Part shown: positions 42,301-55,782 of the stretch, in pieces
Layout: each line of letters starts with the position of its first letter
Numbering within the stretch: the stretch's first letter is position 1
NCBI GenBank assembly: GCA_932521035.1
Contig: OW051495.1
Coordinates: forward strand, 6,138,001-6,202,000
From: Oscheius dolichura
Taxonomy: Eukaryota > Nematoda > Chromadorea > Rhabditida > Rhabditidae
DNA: 64,000 bases
Reading direction: 5' to 3'
The notes under the pieces: generated by a model
What the model was told of the DNA's origin: nothing
What the model saw: the letters and a program-made list of their open reading frames with translations, nothing else
Database searches by the model: none
Program-made: the position numbers and the translations under genes

Positions 42301-45069
42301 ATGTGTTGAGTCCTGCATCCCATCTGGCTTCCATAGTAGGTGGCACACCACAGTCTTCGACATGTGGGCTGAAATGCACTTGTCTTCTGTTCATTGTGAA
42401 AATTACCATGTACGGACAGAGCTCTGATTGTGGTCCAAAGACGAAACGGCACTGTTGGTGGACATCGTACTTCTTCCCAGGGGCTTCTGACTCGAAGAGG
42501 GCCTCGTAGAATTTCCTCTGGATCGGCTGATCAAAGAGACATTGAATTTGACCACGGCTGTTGCTTGAACTGCAATATTTTTGTTTAAGAAAGAAGAGGG
42601 ATGAGGCTTACTCCAAGAATCTCTCCAACATGCCACTGCTGCAAGGGGACCAACTCCACGGGTGGGTGTTGTACTCCAGGGTCGGGGCCATGATGTGGTA
42701 GTTGCTCTTGGTGACCTGCATGTACTGTGAACAGCGTCTCTCATCGTCATGGGGAATATTGAAACTGAACATCTTTTTCTTCTCCCTTTTCCGACTTCTA
42801 CTTACACATGCCCCAGTTCGTGAGCGATCGTGAAAGCGGCACTGAGTCCGTTGTCCTCGATGATGGCACAACTCTTCTGCGGGTCACACATCGTCCCCAA
42901 CTCGGCCAGTCCCAGTGTGTCACACTTTCCAGGAGCTCGGCAGATATCTCCTCTTGTCAGAAGAATGGCCACGTCGTGGTGGGTGGCACTCGAGTCGTCC
43001 CGGTCGTTGTATAGCGCCTGCCATCGACAGAAACGCTGAAGGGTGTCCTGCGCATTGGAGGTGACCTGGGGGCCGGCCTGAAACCAAACATTCCTTTTAA
43101 AATATACAATAAGTGCCTACATTTTCTTGCTTGAGGATGATCAGCTTGACGACTACGACATTGATGGAGGCGCGGAGGGACTGGTGACGGTAGATGGAGG
43201 CGACCGAGGAGAAGAGGGTCAGCACGTAATCCTCCAGGTTGTACCCGTGGTATTCGTGCATTTTTGTGTCAGCCACGACCATGACCTCGACATAATGATC
43301 CCACGAGTTGGCGGCTCGTCGGGAACGGCTCTTCCTTGCTGAAATAGAGCTAGATGGTCCCCTCCGAATATATCCAGGTGTCAGTCAGTCGATCCCCTCT
43401 CCGGTATGCAAATGACTTCCGCCATCCCCATATCGGCTCTCTTTGGCGGTACTCATCCACGCATGAAAACGTGTCCAAATTACGATGACCCCACTTTTCC
43501 CCCCTTGATTAGCCTCATATCATTAGTATTTGACCAGCAATCAGGGAAGAATTCATTTTGATCGCGGCGGGACCACTGCGTCACCAGCCAAGCCCGAAAT
43601 AGGCTGTGTTTGTCCTCGTCCCAGCCACAAAAAGAAGTCGCCACTCACTTTGGATGTCCTCCCAGAGTCCTTGGTCATACGTCTCGGTAGGCGTCGTCTC
43701 GTTAAGCGCCGGCTCCTCGGCCGGGTGGAAGACCTGCCTCTTGATACGGTGGGCAGCGTGCTGGATGTGGCGGACACTGCTGCTGCCTGTCTGCTCGTCT
43801 GAGAGCAAGGGCTCCACCGAGTAGACGCCGTCGGGGAGGGCCAGCAGTCCAAACTAGAGAGACAAGCTATCAAAGGGAGACAGAAAGCACTCACCAGTCC
43901 GTCATCGCTGTCGCACAAATTGACGATGGAGTGTTCTCCGACCCCGACGACATGGGCCCGGTAGACACAGTCCGGGACAGCTCGACTGACCCTGGCCGAG
44001 ACGCTGTCTGGCCCGTCGAAGTACTGCACAATCGGGATGATCTGCGAGTTGTGGATGACCGGCTCGCTTCTAAACTCTTTTCTCTTTAGCTATAACTGGT
44101 GGTACTTGTTCTGTGGAGTGGCGATCTGGTGCCATCTGTGGAGGTGTACCAGGTAGGAGCTGTTGTCCCCTGACCGCAGCCGGACATGACAGGCCCGTCC
44201 ACAGTCCTTGGCCACTCCTCGGACTCCCTGTGGCGGACGTTCGGACGAACGTTTTCTTCGTCGGACCTCGTGCCGGTCGATGGAGAACAACAGGCCGGCT
44301 TCAGCTGCCGACAGGCCTGGAAGATGTTTTCATCTTGACGATGGCCGGACTACGGTAGGGACTGGGACATTGCGTATTTGTGTGTCGACCATGTGATCCC
44401 CACTGCCTGCTCCAGTCATCTGACCTTCTCTTTCCCCGTTCTTCCTTGCTTCTCAGCCAATTTTCCTGCCCATTTCCAACGGGAAAAAGATGGAACGACT
44501 CCTCCCGCCGCCGGGCTAATTAGTCCTTCAAGGTTGTTTCTTTTTCCCCTTTCCCCCATCAATTAGTTTATCTTTCCTTTTTTGGTTACTTTTTTTCTGA
44601 TCATTTATGCTTCTGCCCCTCATTCTCCTCCACCTAACCTCGTTAATGTCTAATAATTCCCTAATTAGGCCAAATTAATCGCGACGGGATATTTGCCTCT
44701 CTTGAAAAAGTACAGACAAAATCGATGGTACTATTGGAGTAGAGGATAGTGCTCATTTTTTACGCGGGGCGCTCTCGACCCGCGCGGTCCCGGGACGTAA
44801 TCCCCGGCAAACAGAAAATGTGCAACACTTGTTGGCCGCGAGAGAGGCGCGCGAGCCGAGGATGACCACAGTTGGAAAGATCACCCGGTTCACCGACCTG
44901 AGTACTTGGTCCTGGCGGACAATGGCAGTAGCGTCTTGGCTCTTCTTCTGATGGTGGTGCTCTCTTCCCCCGTGGATCCATTCGTGGTTCGTATTTGTAC
45001 AAGTGCTGCGAGTAGAGCGAGGAGGAGAACGGAGACGCCCAAGTAGGCGACTGTGGGCGCCAGGCGCAT
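36316..45069 (-). CDS. gon-1: ADAMTS9/20-type secreted metalloprotease with GON domain
   Basis: ATG at 45069 starts [20 protein letters not shown], a signal peptide. A propeptide follows with a furin-type site HRIKRQ (about 43.75 kb). The reprolysin domain (about 43.3-42.6 kb) contains HELGHVFNIPHDD, the three-His zinc site, and a Met-turn HIMAPTL. Disintegrin-like, cysteine-rich and spacer regions follow ([24 protein letters not shown] near 41.5 kb). About 17 thrombospondin-1 repeats run from 41.0 to 37.2 kb ([32 protein letters not shown] and others). The C-terminal GON domain has [56 protein letters not shown] and ends [10 protein letters not shown]. elegans GON-1 remodels basement membrane and is needed for gonad cell migration; ADAMTS9/20 cleave proteoglycans and assist secretion. 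The whole domain set looks intact. Exact repeat number depends on splicing near 38.3-38.9 kb. Confidence 0.95.
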
Positions 45070-45197
45070 ACCTCTGCTTCTATCCGATCAACGACGGTAG
45101 CACTTGACAGCGCCACCGCATATCCTAAGAAAGAAGTTCAGTTATGGATATCCCGACCGGATAGTAAACATAGAAGAAACGGTATCTCTTACCTTTC

Positions 45198-45479
45198 GTG
45201 TCGGCCGTGTGTGCAGCTGTGGGCGCGATCCTGATCGGCTGGAAGAGTTACTGGCCGGCCTGGAAGGATACCTTTACTCGGAGTAGCAAGAGAGAAGAGA
45301 TACAAAAAGAAGAGACAAAAGAGGAAGGAGTCAGTTCCAGGAGGGGACAAGACAAATACGGGAGGAATGAGAGCGAGCCGCCCGGGGATAGACGCGGTCG
45401 AATGAGATCCTCCTCATATACGGAGAGACAAAAAGTACGGCCCTTTCGTGGACATCTGCCCCCAGCTGGGCCTTCGTGA
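45198..45479 (+). CDS. Possible small signal-anchored, highly charged protein
   Basis: A 93-codon frame starts MSAVCAAVGAILIGWKSYWPAW, a plausible membrane anchor, then continues with a Lys/Glu/Arg-rich tail (KREEIQKEETKEEG, RRGQDKYGRNESEPPG). It lies divergently 128 bp from the gon-1 start. No homology recognised, no introns and purine-rich DNA, so chance is possible. Confidence 0.3.
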   Translation: MSAVCAAVGAILIGWKSYWPAWKDTFTRSSKREEIQKEETKEEGVSSRRGQDKYGRNESEPPGDRRGRMRSSSYTERQKVRPFRGHLPPAGPS

Positions 45480-48400
45480 AAATCTCCGTTCTGTAGAAAA
45501 ACCGGAGGAAGAGGAGATTATGTAGGATTTCGACAGCTATCCTCCCAGAATTGGATCTCCCTTTTCCAATTGGATTTTCCCTGGTTTTTTGGAGAGTTTT
45601 AGCCTAGCCCCTCACGTGGAGCCGGGCCAACTAACTATCGGGTGCAGTTCTCCTCTCGCGGAGAAAAACTGTGTTTATGTCTGGCGAAGCAAACTTTTAT
45701 CAGGGGGACAGCTGGGTTGAATTTCCGGAGGATGAACTCCAACTGGGGGGAGGAACACATGTATCGCGGCCGGAAATGAGCAAGGACACTGCCCCCACAT
45801 ACCGGGTGATCCATACGGAAGAAGAGATTTGTTCTTCTAGGAATAAAGGAAGGAGCCCAAGAAAAGGAGTGATTAGAGTCTCTTCTTTGCTCCTCGTCCT
45901 CTAGGAACTCTTGCAATGGAACAGGGAAACGATGGGGGTAATCCCCAGATTTTCGGCAGTAGTAGCCTTTTTCAAGTTTGTTCGTATAGCTGTGTGTCTC
46001 TGTTTTTGCTCCTGCCGTACGAATCCTTCTTCTTCTTGGCCAATTGTCCCATTCGGGGATCTGAGACAGGGGATCTCTCGCACGTGGAGTGATCGATCAC
46101 CCCCAAAAGAACACTTGTTTGATCGAATCAATGGCCCAAGAAAAAGGAGCAGAGAAGAGAAGAGCAAGACTAAAAACGGAAGACAACATCCATAAAAGTC
46201 AGAGGATTAGGAAAACGGTGTTCTGGGGGATTAGTGAGAGGGAATCGGGAGGAGAGGTGGAGGCCGAAGGTCGACTGACCACAATGAAGGGCGCCACTTG
46301 AAAAAGAGACGGAATCTCTCCCTTACAAATTAGATTGTAGAGGGAAATGGACAGCCACCCGCTGGCGAGGACAATTAAATGCCACGCTGAAAAAAAACGG
46401 ACCAGGGATTTCCGGCAGATGCCTTTCCCTCTCTCTCTCTCTCTCCTTCTGTACTGTACTGCCCCGGGACAGACGGTTTACCAGGGAGGAGATTGGGGAC
46501 AGCCCCGCCTCAGATTGGACTAGGGACACGTGCACACGTAAAGTCTGCCTGCTCTTCCTTTTTAAAAGAGAGCTCGCTTTTGACCAGTCTTGTTCTCTAT
46601 AAAAGTCAAAAAACTATGGAATGTTGATTCTTTAATATTGGTATTGGTTGTTGTGTTTGTTTGTCTGCCCCCGGCCCGGCCAACCCAGAGGCCAAAGTCT
46701 TTGTCTCTCCTAACCGCGTTATCCCCCGTGCTCTACTCGATTTCGCCCTCTCCCCCTGTCCAATTGCGACATTTGGCCGTGTTCGACCGTAAAGCCATCA
46801 CTCGCTCCAAACGAATAATTTTATCAGCCAGTTGTCGTTCGGCGATTTGTTTGTCATAAATTACGCGCTCGTTTGGAAGAGAGCGGGAACGGAAAAGAGA
46901 GGGAGGTTTAAACAGCAGCTAGACGAGTCGCATACGAGTCAAACGAAGGCTCGTTACACAAAAACGCGTTATCAAAAGTAGTAACCAGTAGGAGGATGAA
47001 AGGGAGGACGACGGCTATGAGCACACTGGCTGATTCTGCCGGAAAGAGCTTTCCCAGAAAACAGAGTAATGGGAATCAGTCAAGAGAGAGAGCAGTTAGT
47101 TTTTATAGGAAATAGACGGGGAGTGTCGATTACAACAGCTTGTAAAGGTGTAGGTTGACCCTCGTAAAAGTAATATGAGAGGCGAGGAACTCCGTACAAT
47201 TGCCGCAGAAGGCTGCCGCAAGGAGGACACCTGACGGGCGGGAGGGATGGGATCAAACGCAGCGAAGAAATGACCACTGGGTCGGGTGGCTATAGTTTTT
47301 GAGGGGGTTATTTTCAGAGGTGAGATAATTGCACCCATTAGGTCTCGAGATTTATGAAGATTAAGGAAAGGGGCGAGAGAGGAAGAACATCGAAGAGGAA
47401 CCGAGAAAGTGCCTCGGGGCGGCGCGAGGAGTGTGTAATAGGTTAGGTTCATGTTGCTACAGCCGCCTGGATAAACACGGACACATTAAAAGAACACAGC
47501 GAAAAGAACAACAACATCAGTTTTGACTGTTTAAAAGAGAGAGACAGAGGCTGCCACAACTCCTCCCCGTATTTACTCCCCCTGCAAAATGCTCTTGAAT
47601 GTTCAGTGGGGTCCCCTCTTCTCCCGTGTAGAATAAGAGAAAATGACAACAAATGTCTCTTGAAAAAGTGAAAATGGCGGGTTGTAAACTTTCCGGCGTG
47701 AAACATTAATTCTGCGCGGTTTCAGCTGGAATAGAAAAAGTTCTCTCGGGCAGCTATGCCAAAGGGGAAACGGCGGGAGAGATACCGGGCAGGGGAGACC
47801 GAAAGACTTCGAATTTCATGGGTCAGGGGACAGTCCAACAGCACGGACTATCACGCCCCGGGTTTGAAAGACTTTCGAGAACTCGGTACACCTGGGACAC
47901 CCCATCAGAAATGCAAGGACTCGGCCCGTTTTAGACGCCCCCAAATGTTCCGAAAGGATGTAACTCGATGTACCCGGCTTGACAAGGCCGATACGATCTA
48001 AAGTAGCGTTTCAGCGTCAAGGTAGGCGAGGATAAATGGTGTGCCTCATGAGTGTCTCCATTCCCGGGCCTGTCCCCGCCAAAGGATAACATCTCGAGAA
48101 TGACCTTAACAGTCGGCTGCCGAGATCTGGTCCGCATCTGGCCATAAAGTGACCGCCACTGGGGATTACAGCCACCGGAGGAGGGAAGGGGCAGAGTAGG
48201 GGACAACGTCGTCTTCGCCGGCGGCCGACGATGACTAACGTGAACAACGATGTATAGATAGAGAGAGGGCGCGTGTGAAACAAATAAAATTGGGAGGCCC
48301 CTTCATTGGATTGCAAATGTCATCAAAATTTATACTGTACGTGCCGTGGCACGGCCCGCCAAATTAAAATTTTGACTGGGGGAGACAAAAGGGAGACGGA

Positions 48401-51400
48401 GGGGAGAGCGAGAGAGACAAGAAAGGGAAAAGCTGAGAGTCGGGCGATCTTTCGCCGCGCCACAAACAATGCTCTTCGATGTGCACTTTGAGGCGAGCAC
48501 AGGTGGACGGGGGAGGAGGGAAGAACTTCCTCGGCAGACCAGACACTCGACATTTATTTATGGGGGCATGTAGCTGGACCAGGGGCCGAGGGAGAGCAAC
48601 AAAGTGTACACAAATTGGATCCAGACGCGAGAGCGAGTGACCACACTTCGCACCTGGCAGCCCGGCATCATTTTGACACCTGCTGGCTGTTGCAAAGTGC
48701 ACTTCGACCAACCTGAACATCTGCCAGGCGCCAAGCAGCGGTCAGTCGTAAATTTGCAACCTAAACAAAACGGCTGGCCACGTTCGGTCCAATTTATTAC
48801 TCCACGGCAACTTTTGAGGGGAGGAGGAGAAGAGGAGAGGAGAGGAGATGCGGAAGGAACAGTCGCCTTCGGTTGTTATAAAGTTAGAGATAAGGGAATT
48901 AGCGTGGCTGACCAGTCACATACATTACTCAGCTGGGAGGAGGATATCAGTGGCCGAGGAGGAGACGAGTAACAACTGGCAGGTAGTGGTGGCGGTGGAA
49001 ATGGCCTGTCGCCAAGATTTATCCTCCCGGATCAACACAGCCCCAGCCACTTTCGCTATCTCTCCCGAAAAGGGCAAAAAAGGGCGTCTGGCGCCATGGC
49101 ACAGTCTGATCTCTAATTTACACGTTTTTTACAGGGACGAACAAGAAAATGGCGAGAGTGTTCCGTCTGGAAAGGAGGGGAAGACACACCTGTCCCGGAA
49201 AGACAATGAGCGTGGCGGAAACCTCAAAAGGTGAGTCAAGGAGAGGGAAATAATGGACTAGGGGGCTTATCTGAACACGCCTACTCCCGCTGTCAACACT
49301 CCAGTTACGTCAACCTGGGACTTCCCCCTGCTCTCGATCTCCCCTCTGACTGTCTCCATTCCGGGTTTCAAACGTGCACAATTGGCGGGCAGCCAGTCGT
49401 TTTTGTCGGCTAAATAGTAATTGCGTCAGAGTACTGAAGAATGCGCCGGTCTGTTTGTCTAGCGGTCTGACCCTTGTGGATATATTTGATGGAACGATCT
49501 TTGCAAACGCAGAGCATACACAACAAAAAGCGCCTCAGGAGCATCTTCCCTGGGCCGCGCCGCCTTCAGAAAAATGACATGCTGTGTCGACAGAGAGAGA
49601 GGGCCCACATTATTTAGAGAGGGTGACCAGGGGGAAAGAAGTGGCCTCTGTGCTCGGCTCGTCTCTGCTCTGCTCTGCTCCTCCGGCTGCCACATCCTCC
49701 TCCCAATTTTTGGGGTCGGCCGCCCGCAACATTTGTATTTGCGAGCGTCGGCCGCGAAAGAATAACTCCGTGGCCATCCAAACAGATGCGCTCCCGGTGT
49801 GTCTCCGAGGTGGAACGACAAAAGAGAACGGGCGCCGGACAATTCAAGGCGTTCCAGATTGACTTTGAGGGGGAAGAAGAATGACAAACGACACGGAAAT
49901 TACTCACAGAACCACGAGGTACTGGGGCAGAGAGGAAGGGTAGGTGGTCAGATCCCTTGGGAACTTCGCTTCCTTCCTTATCTTTATGCCCCCAGGAAAC
50001 ACGCAAAAAAGGGGCGCAGATTTGTCCCCGTAGTGGACATCGGGGACCCAGCACAAAGAACAAACCAGGCCATCCCCTTGGGAGGGCGGGAAAAGGCTAC
50101 GAATTTAGGCAGACGAGAGATCAGTTTGAAAGGCGTACAAACGGCGGGAAATTGTGGGAAAACGTCATCTACACAGGGCAGAGTCGCGGGAAGCCCCCTG
50201 TCTCCCGGCCTCTTATCTAATTTTGGCTAGAATTTGTGAGAAGCTGGTTGAGGGTAGACAGACAATACAGCTGGCCGGCTGCAGACAAATCATAGGGGAT
50301 ATAAACGGACTGGGAGGTTCCAGTCAGCGCCCTTTGTGGTGAGTAAGGGGGCATCAGATATTTTTCTTTTTGTAAACAGAGCCGGCGATGGTCAGGGCTG
50401 GTGAGACTTTCTCCACGTTGTCTGCCTCTTCCCGCCCACACCCAAAACAAAAATAGTAGGACTCCCCCCGGGGGACTCGTAGCTCACTCGGCGGGTACCA
50501 AGTAGGTCACATCTGTCTACTTTTTTAGAAATTATAAAAAAAGAAGAGAATGGGGGAGAATGGGAACGGTGACGGGAGAGAAACGGTTTGGAAATATGAG
50601 ACCTCTCTTGACCCCGGCAGCCAAAAAAGTGCACTTTTGCTGGGTGTTGCAGGGATGGCAGGCCGGGAGAGGAGTACTCAGCGTCTGGTCCGAAATCCCC
50701 CGTACTTTGAACTGAAACTGGTAGGTGTTACTCGGCGGCTGGTTCCTCGCTTGCCAATTGTCACATCAGATCAGAGGAGGGGACAATTACCAGCCCAGAC
50801 TGTATATACAGAGACTGACAAGAGACCCTTTTGTATCCACTGATGGGGTGATGAGAACCGGGGGAAAAAGGAGAGCGAGAGAGAGAAGCCGTCAGTTTGA
50901 TTAATGGCTAAATCTCGACAGATACCCCTCCTAAAACTGTCAGACACTCTTCTATCTCACTCCGCCCCTCGTCCACTCCCAGATAAACACAACAATATGT
51001 CCACTTTGGGGGGATAAATTGATTAAAACGGGAAACTGTTGGGAAATGGGGAGTGGTGAGTTCGGAGAAGCCAAAGAGTGCCGGCCAGCGATAAGAAATA
51101 GATAACCGGCGAAAAAACGCGACAAGAAGCCTCAAATCTGGTCGGTTGTCTGGGACAAGAACAGGCTGCTCTTGGTTTTCTCAAAGAACGGGGCGAAGAT
51201 GGCTGACCGTATTGTTCTCCCGGCTCCAATTCCATTTTTTGTTTTTGGTAATGATGAATGAATGGCTCCCCGCTTCTCGACGCGCCCAAGTGAGCAATCT
51301 CGCACTTTCCACTTTTCATAGAAAAAAAGAAGGAAATTAGACAAGGGGATATACGGGGAGAGAATGGCGTTTTTGAGTGGGAGGAGTAAAAAATGGCGGG

Positions 51401-54400
51401 GCTGATCAAACAGAGACCATGTTCAGGCGAAAGACAATGGGCACGACATTATGTGTTTAGACTATAATGGCCGGGTGGTACACTGTCCATAATGGCCGGC
51501 TCTGGCTAAAATAGCCCCGTGTCCCTCGCTCTGTACCCAGTGTCTCCCTGGAAAAGCGACAGGAGATAGTCCGAGAGACGGTTGTAAAGGAGTAGCTCTT
51601 ATCGCGGCCGAATTGCCACTGAACGGACTTTTTTTTGCCTCTGCTAGCCACAAAAAACGTATCTATAGCGGAAAAGGGGAAGGGAGACTATCGGGGACAA
51701 TTTATTGTAGAGCCGGCAAATGTCACTCCCGGGAGCCCGATTCAATAAACCAGGCTCTCCGGCTGATATCTCTGACCATAAAATAGTCATTTCCAGCCGG
51801 CTGTTGCAATTTGGCCGAGACGGTGTGTATATTCCGGGCAACGGCATAGTTAATTATGCAAACCTCGGCCGGGGGAGTAGTTAGATCGGAGGCAGGTCCA
51901 AGTTCAGGATGCCATTATCATCCTCGGCCACGGTCACCTCGGCAAACAAGAGAGCAACTTGGGGAGACTGCGAGTCGCCGGAAAGATCGACAACTCCGTG
52001 GTGCCCTTTGCGTACAGTTGCCTCAAGTTCCGTGATTAGCCACAGAATAAGAGGATTAGGTGTTTTGGCCGGGAGATAGTACAGTCCGGGGCAGATAGAG
52101 CAAGGGAGAGAGGACATCCTCCCCGGCCTTGTCGTCATTTAGAGCAGCCCAAATAAGGAGCTCCAAATATATTCTGGGCTCCGGGCCTCTCGAGCATTTG
52201 CAACCGAACACAAAAGCCGGCGCGTTGCGTACGATCGCACTCGAAATTCGGATGGAATGCGTTTTTTCGCCCTTTGCACTTGGCGGAGACAGGGGAGCAA
52301 CACTTTTTGGGAGTAGTAGGGGAGAGAGACAGAGTTGCAACAAGCTGCCAGCGGAGGGGCTTATCGAGAAGCAGACTGTACGATTAAGCTGCTTACAAGG
52401 CGACGGCAAACCCGGGGTGTGGGACCCGGAGGGAAATAATTAGGAGGAGGGGAGGAGGGGCTCGGATCGAGGAGGCTCAGATCAAACACGGATCAAGTTG
52501 ACCTGGCCCGGCCCCCGCCTCCTCCCACTCGCGCCTCTTCTACGCAACCCGAGCACGACATCCTGAACCTTGGAATTCGGCGCAGCCAGAGAGTAAATAC
52601 GGGCTCGGTAACTTCCTCCTTTTATCCGGCCGACCACAACAAAATAGCCCCAAATAGAGGGAACAGGCCAAAACAATGGGACGAGAGGCTTCCGGTTTGA
52701 ATTCGGTAGAAGGACAGGGAAAGGGAAGGAGAGTTAATGTTGCGGGAAGGCGTCAAACTGGCGTGGGAAAAAAGAGACAAAGACACTACTCTCGAGGGAG
52801 AGGAGACGAGAGAGGAGGAGGACGGTATCAACCAAAAGGTAGCTGTTTTGAGGGTGCTTTTATTGGGTTGGCTGATGACAGGCAGCTGGACCAGCCGGAC
52901 TGCCAGTAGCTGAAAACACTCGGAGCAGTTTCTTCGGCTGGTAGCGCCTGTCTCAGTTCACAGATGTCTCAAAATTGGAGGAGAAGGGCTATAAAAACTG
53001 GGGAGGACAGCGAGGGAAAGGGGGGAAGCAGGAAGAGAGAAATTACCCGAGAAAGGGGGACAGACTAATAGCCGTTTCAGGGAATTCTAATCATCGAAGG
53101 AAACAATAGCCACCTTTCGCGGCACGCGATGACGACCCCCCGTCATCCGTATAGGGGCCGGATTCCAGGAGGGGACGGTGATAAAAGTCGGAGTCAAACA
53201 TGGGCAGAGAGAGTGGCTGCGTGGCCACTAACTACGTCTTGCTCTCGGGGACAAATAATACCCAAGTCAACAGACAGAAAAACTACGAGGGACGGATGAG
53301 GTCAAAGAGGAGGAGGAGGCAGTGGCGCCAGCCGACGAGAGTCAGAAACAGATGCGCCGTACGGGTTGACACCCCCAGCCCTTTGATCCACTGCTGAGAC
53401 TGTGGAGAGGAAGACGACCTGAGCAGGAGGAGAGGGAAGAGGAGGATGAAAAAGAGACAATAAACAGGCATAATGGTCAGTTTAGCGGGCACATTCAGAA
53501 TGACCACCATTACCCCGCCTAGCCCCGTTTGGGAGGAGGACGACGGGCCCATTCCAACTGACAATACGGTGGCCACTTATGAGAGGAGGTTCAGGGTGTG
53601 TCGGGTCTACAAGGAAGTTTGTATCGGGAGAGACAATACTAGAATTAAAGGGATGAATCAAACGGGAGGATAGAGCACTGTGACTGTTTTCCCCTCGGTT
53701 TACCGTAGAGTTTGGTTGAGTGGAAAACACTTGAATGTTGAAATTGAATCAAGTTTTGGTTAATTTCCTCTTTTTAGGGCTCAAATGACCAAAAAAGGGA
53801 ACGCGAAATATTGTTTTGATACTGTTAGAGAGATTATCCTCTTGTTGTCTATTCGACCTTTTAGTCACCAGTTCCAAAAAAAGCAGAAAACAATCGACAG
53901 ATCAACCGAGTGTCCCGGGAGGATGGCTCACTGAGAGTGAACAGTACTAGTCGGAAGGGACACGGGAGGAGATGGAGGAGAGGGCATCCTGACACCTCGA
54001 GGGCGTTGTACTAGAGGCGAGAAAACATTTCTGAAGTTACGGCGAGACATTTGCTGACCAGTAGAAAAAAGCAGGCCACATGTCCCCCAGATGATATGTC
54101 TCCCCGTAAAAGACCACGTAAGAGGAGGATCACAGGTGTTCGAGATGAGAGCCGAGCAGACAAAAACAGCTGTATAGTCCAGATCGGGTGAGGGATATAG
54201 TCTGGACAACTTGAGCCCGTCATGAGGAGAGGTTCACGAGGAGGAAATCGTGGGACTGGGGCGAGATGGCCTTGCTCGACAGCCACCAGCTGGCATCAAG
54301 TGTCTTTGTGACTGGCCGGTTAATGGACTGTACAGGAGGCAGGGAAGAGCCGAATAACGGCAGGGGGATACTGATATTGCTGGGAAGGAGGGCGACTCAA

Positions 54401-54779
54401 AAAATAGTCGTCGTCTTCTCAGACAAAACCAGGCCAATTCCAGATGACGAGAAGAACAATGGCGGCCAATTGGAGCCGCCCTCCCACGAACGGCGCTCGT
54501 GGACCGCGAGTATTGTTTTCTCGTGGAAATAGTTGATGTTTCATCATCTAGCTGGCCCGATTCCCCGAGTACAAGAGGTGTCGACAAAGGGCTGAAGCTG
54601 GGGGGTCAGTGAACTGTCCGGCATCGGATTACATGTAGGCCAAGTGAATCAGGCGACCGGAATGGCTGCTGCTGTTTGGAGAAGACGTCACTCTACCGGG
54701 GACTCCGTATTTATTGGGTTCTTTGGAATGAGAGGGAATATCACTAGGGGGGACGGATAAATAAGGGAGACGACGAGAT
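45480..54779. other. 9.3-kb GC-rich stretch without a convincing gene
   Basis: I scanned both strands. Frames reach 149 codons (for example 49614-50063, minus) but none carries recognisable motifs, and they overlap each other in antisense, as expected in GC-rich DNA. One minus-strand frame near 53473 begins with a signal-like MPVYCLFFILLFPLLLL and could be a lone first exon. The stretch is upstream of gon-1 and downstream of BLOC1S2, so distal gon-1 regulatory DNA or an untranslated first exon are the likely contents. Confidence 0.4.
46429..46446. repeat. Short (CT)n microsatellite
   Basis: About nine CT units in the gene-poor region upstream of gon-1. Confidence 0.8.
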
Positions 54780-55376
54780 TCAACTGGACGACGACTGCTG
54801 GAGAGATTTCAATTTTCCTTCTGAAATATTCGATCTCTCTTGATATAAAGAGAGGACGGCCTACCGAGTTGGGTGACGTACTGGTCGAGGAGGATGGCGG
54901 CCTCCTCCAGGCGCCGCGTGCTCTCGTCCATCTCGTCGATCTGCTGTAGGTACGGTTTCAGTGAGTCATCTGCAATGTTCTCCTCGTCACTCGGAAACAT
55001 TCCAATCCCTCCCCAGATCAAACATTTTCAAGTAGACGATAAAAATAGCCATGTCCTCCCCAAAAAGAGTGGAATTACTGACATTTCTGGTTGACGCGGG
55101 TCAGTTTCTCGGCCACCTTCTCCGTCACGTTCTTCATGTCCTCGTACCGCTGTGTGGTCACCTTGTTCATCTCTTCCAACAGCTTGTACTCATCCACAGT
55201 ACCTGAACTTCTTTTCCTCTCGGGACCCTCCCCTTCGTACCTTTGATCTTGGACTGTAGAAAAGCGCCGACTTTGTCATACATATTGTCGGCCAATTGTC
55301 GAATTTCAGGGTTGGGAGCCGGGGTCGATGGGACCGGTGGGGACGAGGTCGAGGCTCTCTCGTTAATTTCAGCCAT
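54780..55376 (-). CDS. BLOC1S2: BLOC-1 complex subunit 2
   Basis: Four exons (55376-55241, 55202-55083, 54969-54865, 54820-54780) give 133 residues. After a Ser/Pro-rich start ([18 protein letters not shown]) the protein reads [60 protein letters not shown] and [20 protein letters not shown], ending [12 protein letters not shown]. It aligns along its length with human BLOC1S2 (DYKLLENMNKLT, LNQKYAGLQPYLDQI, LEQAAYKLDAY). BLOC-1 is an elongated coiled-coil complex that sorts cargo from endosomes to lysosome-related organelles and shares subunits with BORC. Intron sizes are 38, 113 and 44 bp. Splicing to AAA TAT rather than using TGT restores the NQKY motif. Confidence 0.9.
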
Positions 55377-55782
55377 AGGGGCACTGAATACCGTGTTTTG
55401 TATCGGAATTTGGAAAAGAACTAGGCAGCCAAAAAAATCAATGGTTCGAAACAAAAGCGGCGCTTTCCAACTGGGTCGAAAACTGTTTGCCGGCCGGCTC
55501 GGGCCGCGTACCCGAATTGATGTAAATTCCCCCGATATATTCAGAGTTAAAAAACTCGGAAACGAGTAGAAATACGTAATAGTATGACCTTTTATGAGGT
55601 AAATAAAAATAAGAATAGACCAGTATGGAAAGTATCAAGGATAGGATCAGGCACGGCGGACGGGCAGTCTCTGGTGGTCGGATCTCGGCTTCGGGTCAGA
55701 CGTTCTTCCTGCAAAATGATCGGTAGGGTAGGAGGGGGCAAGCGGTTGAAATACTTGGCATTTTTTTGGCTGGCTAGTGGTT

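Noticed and set aside
49459-50063. Overlapping minus-strand frames of 142 and 149 codons
   Set aside because: They overlap each other and plus-strand frames, with low-complexity content and no conserved features.
53283-53576. Frame with a signal-peptide-like start (MPVYCLFFILLFPLLLL)
   Set aside because: No downstream exon, cysteine pattern or peptide repeat could be attached; too weak to call a gene.
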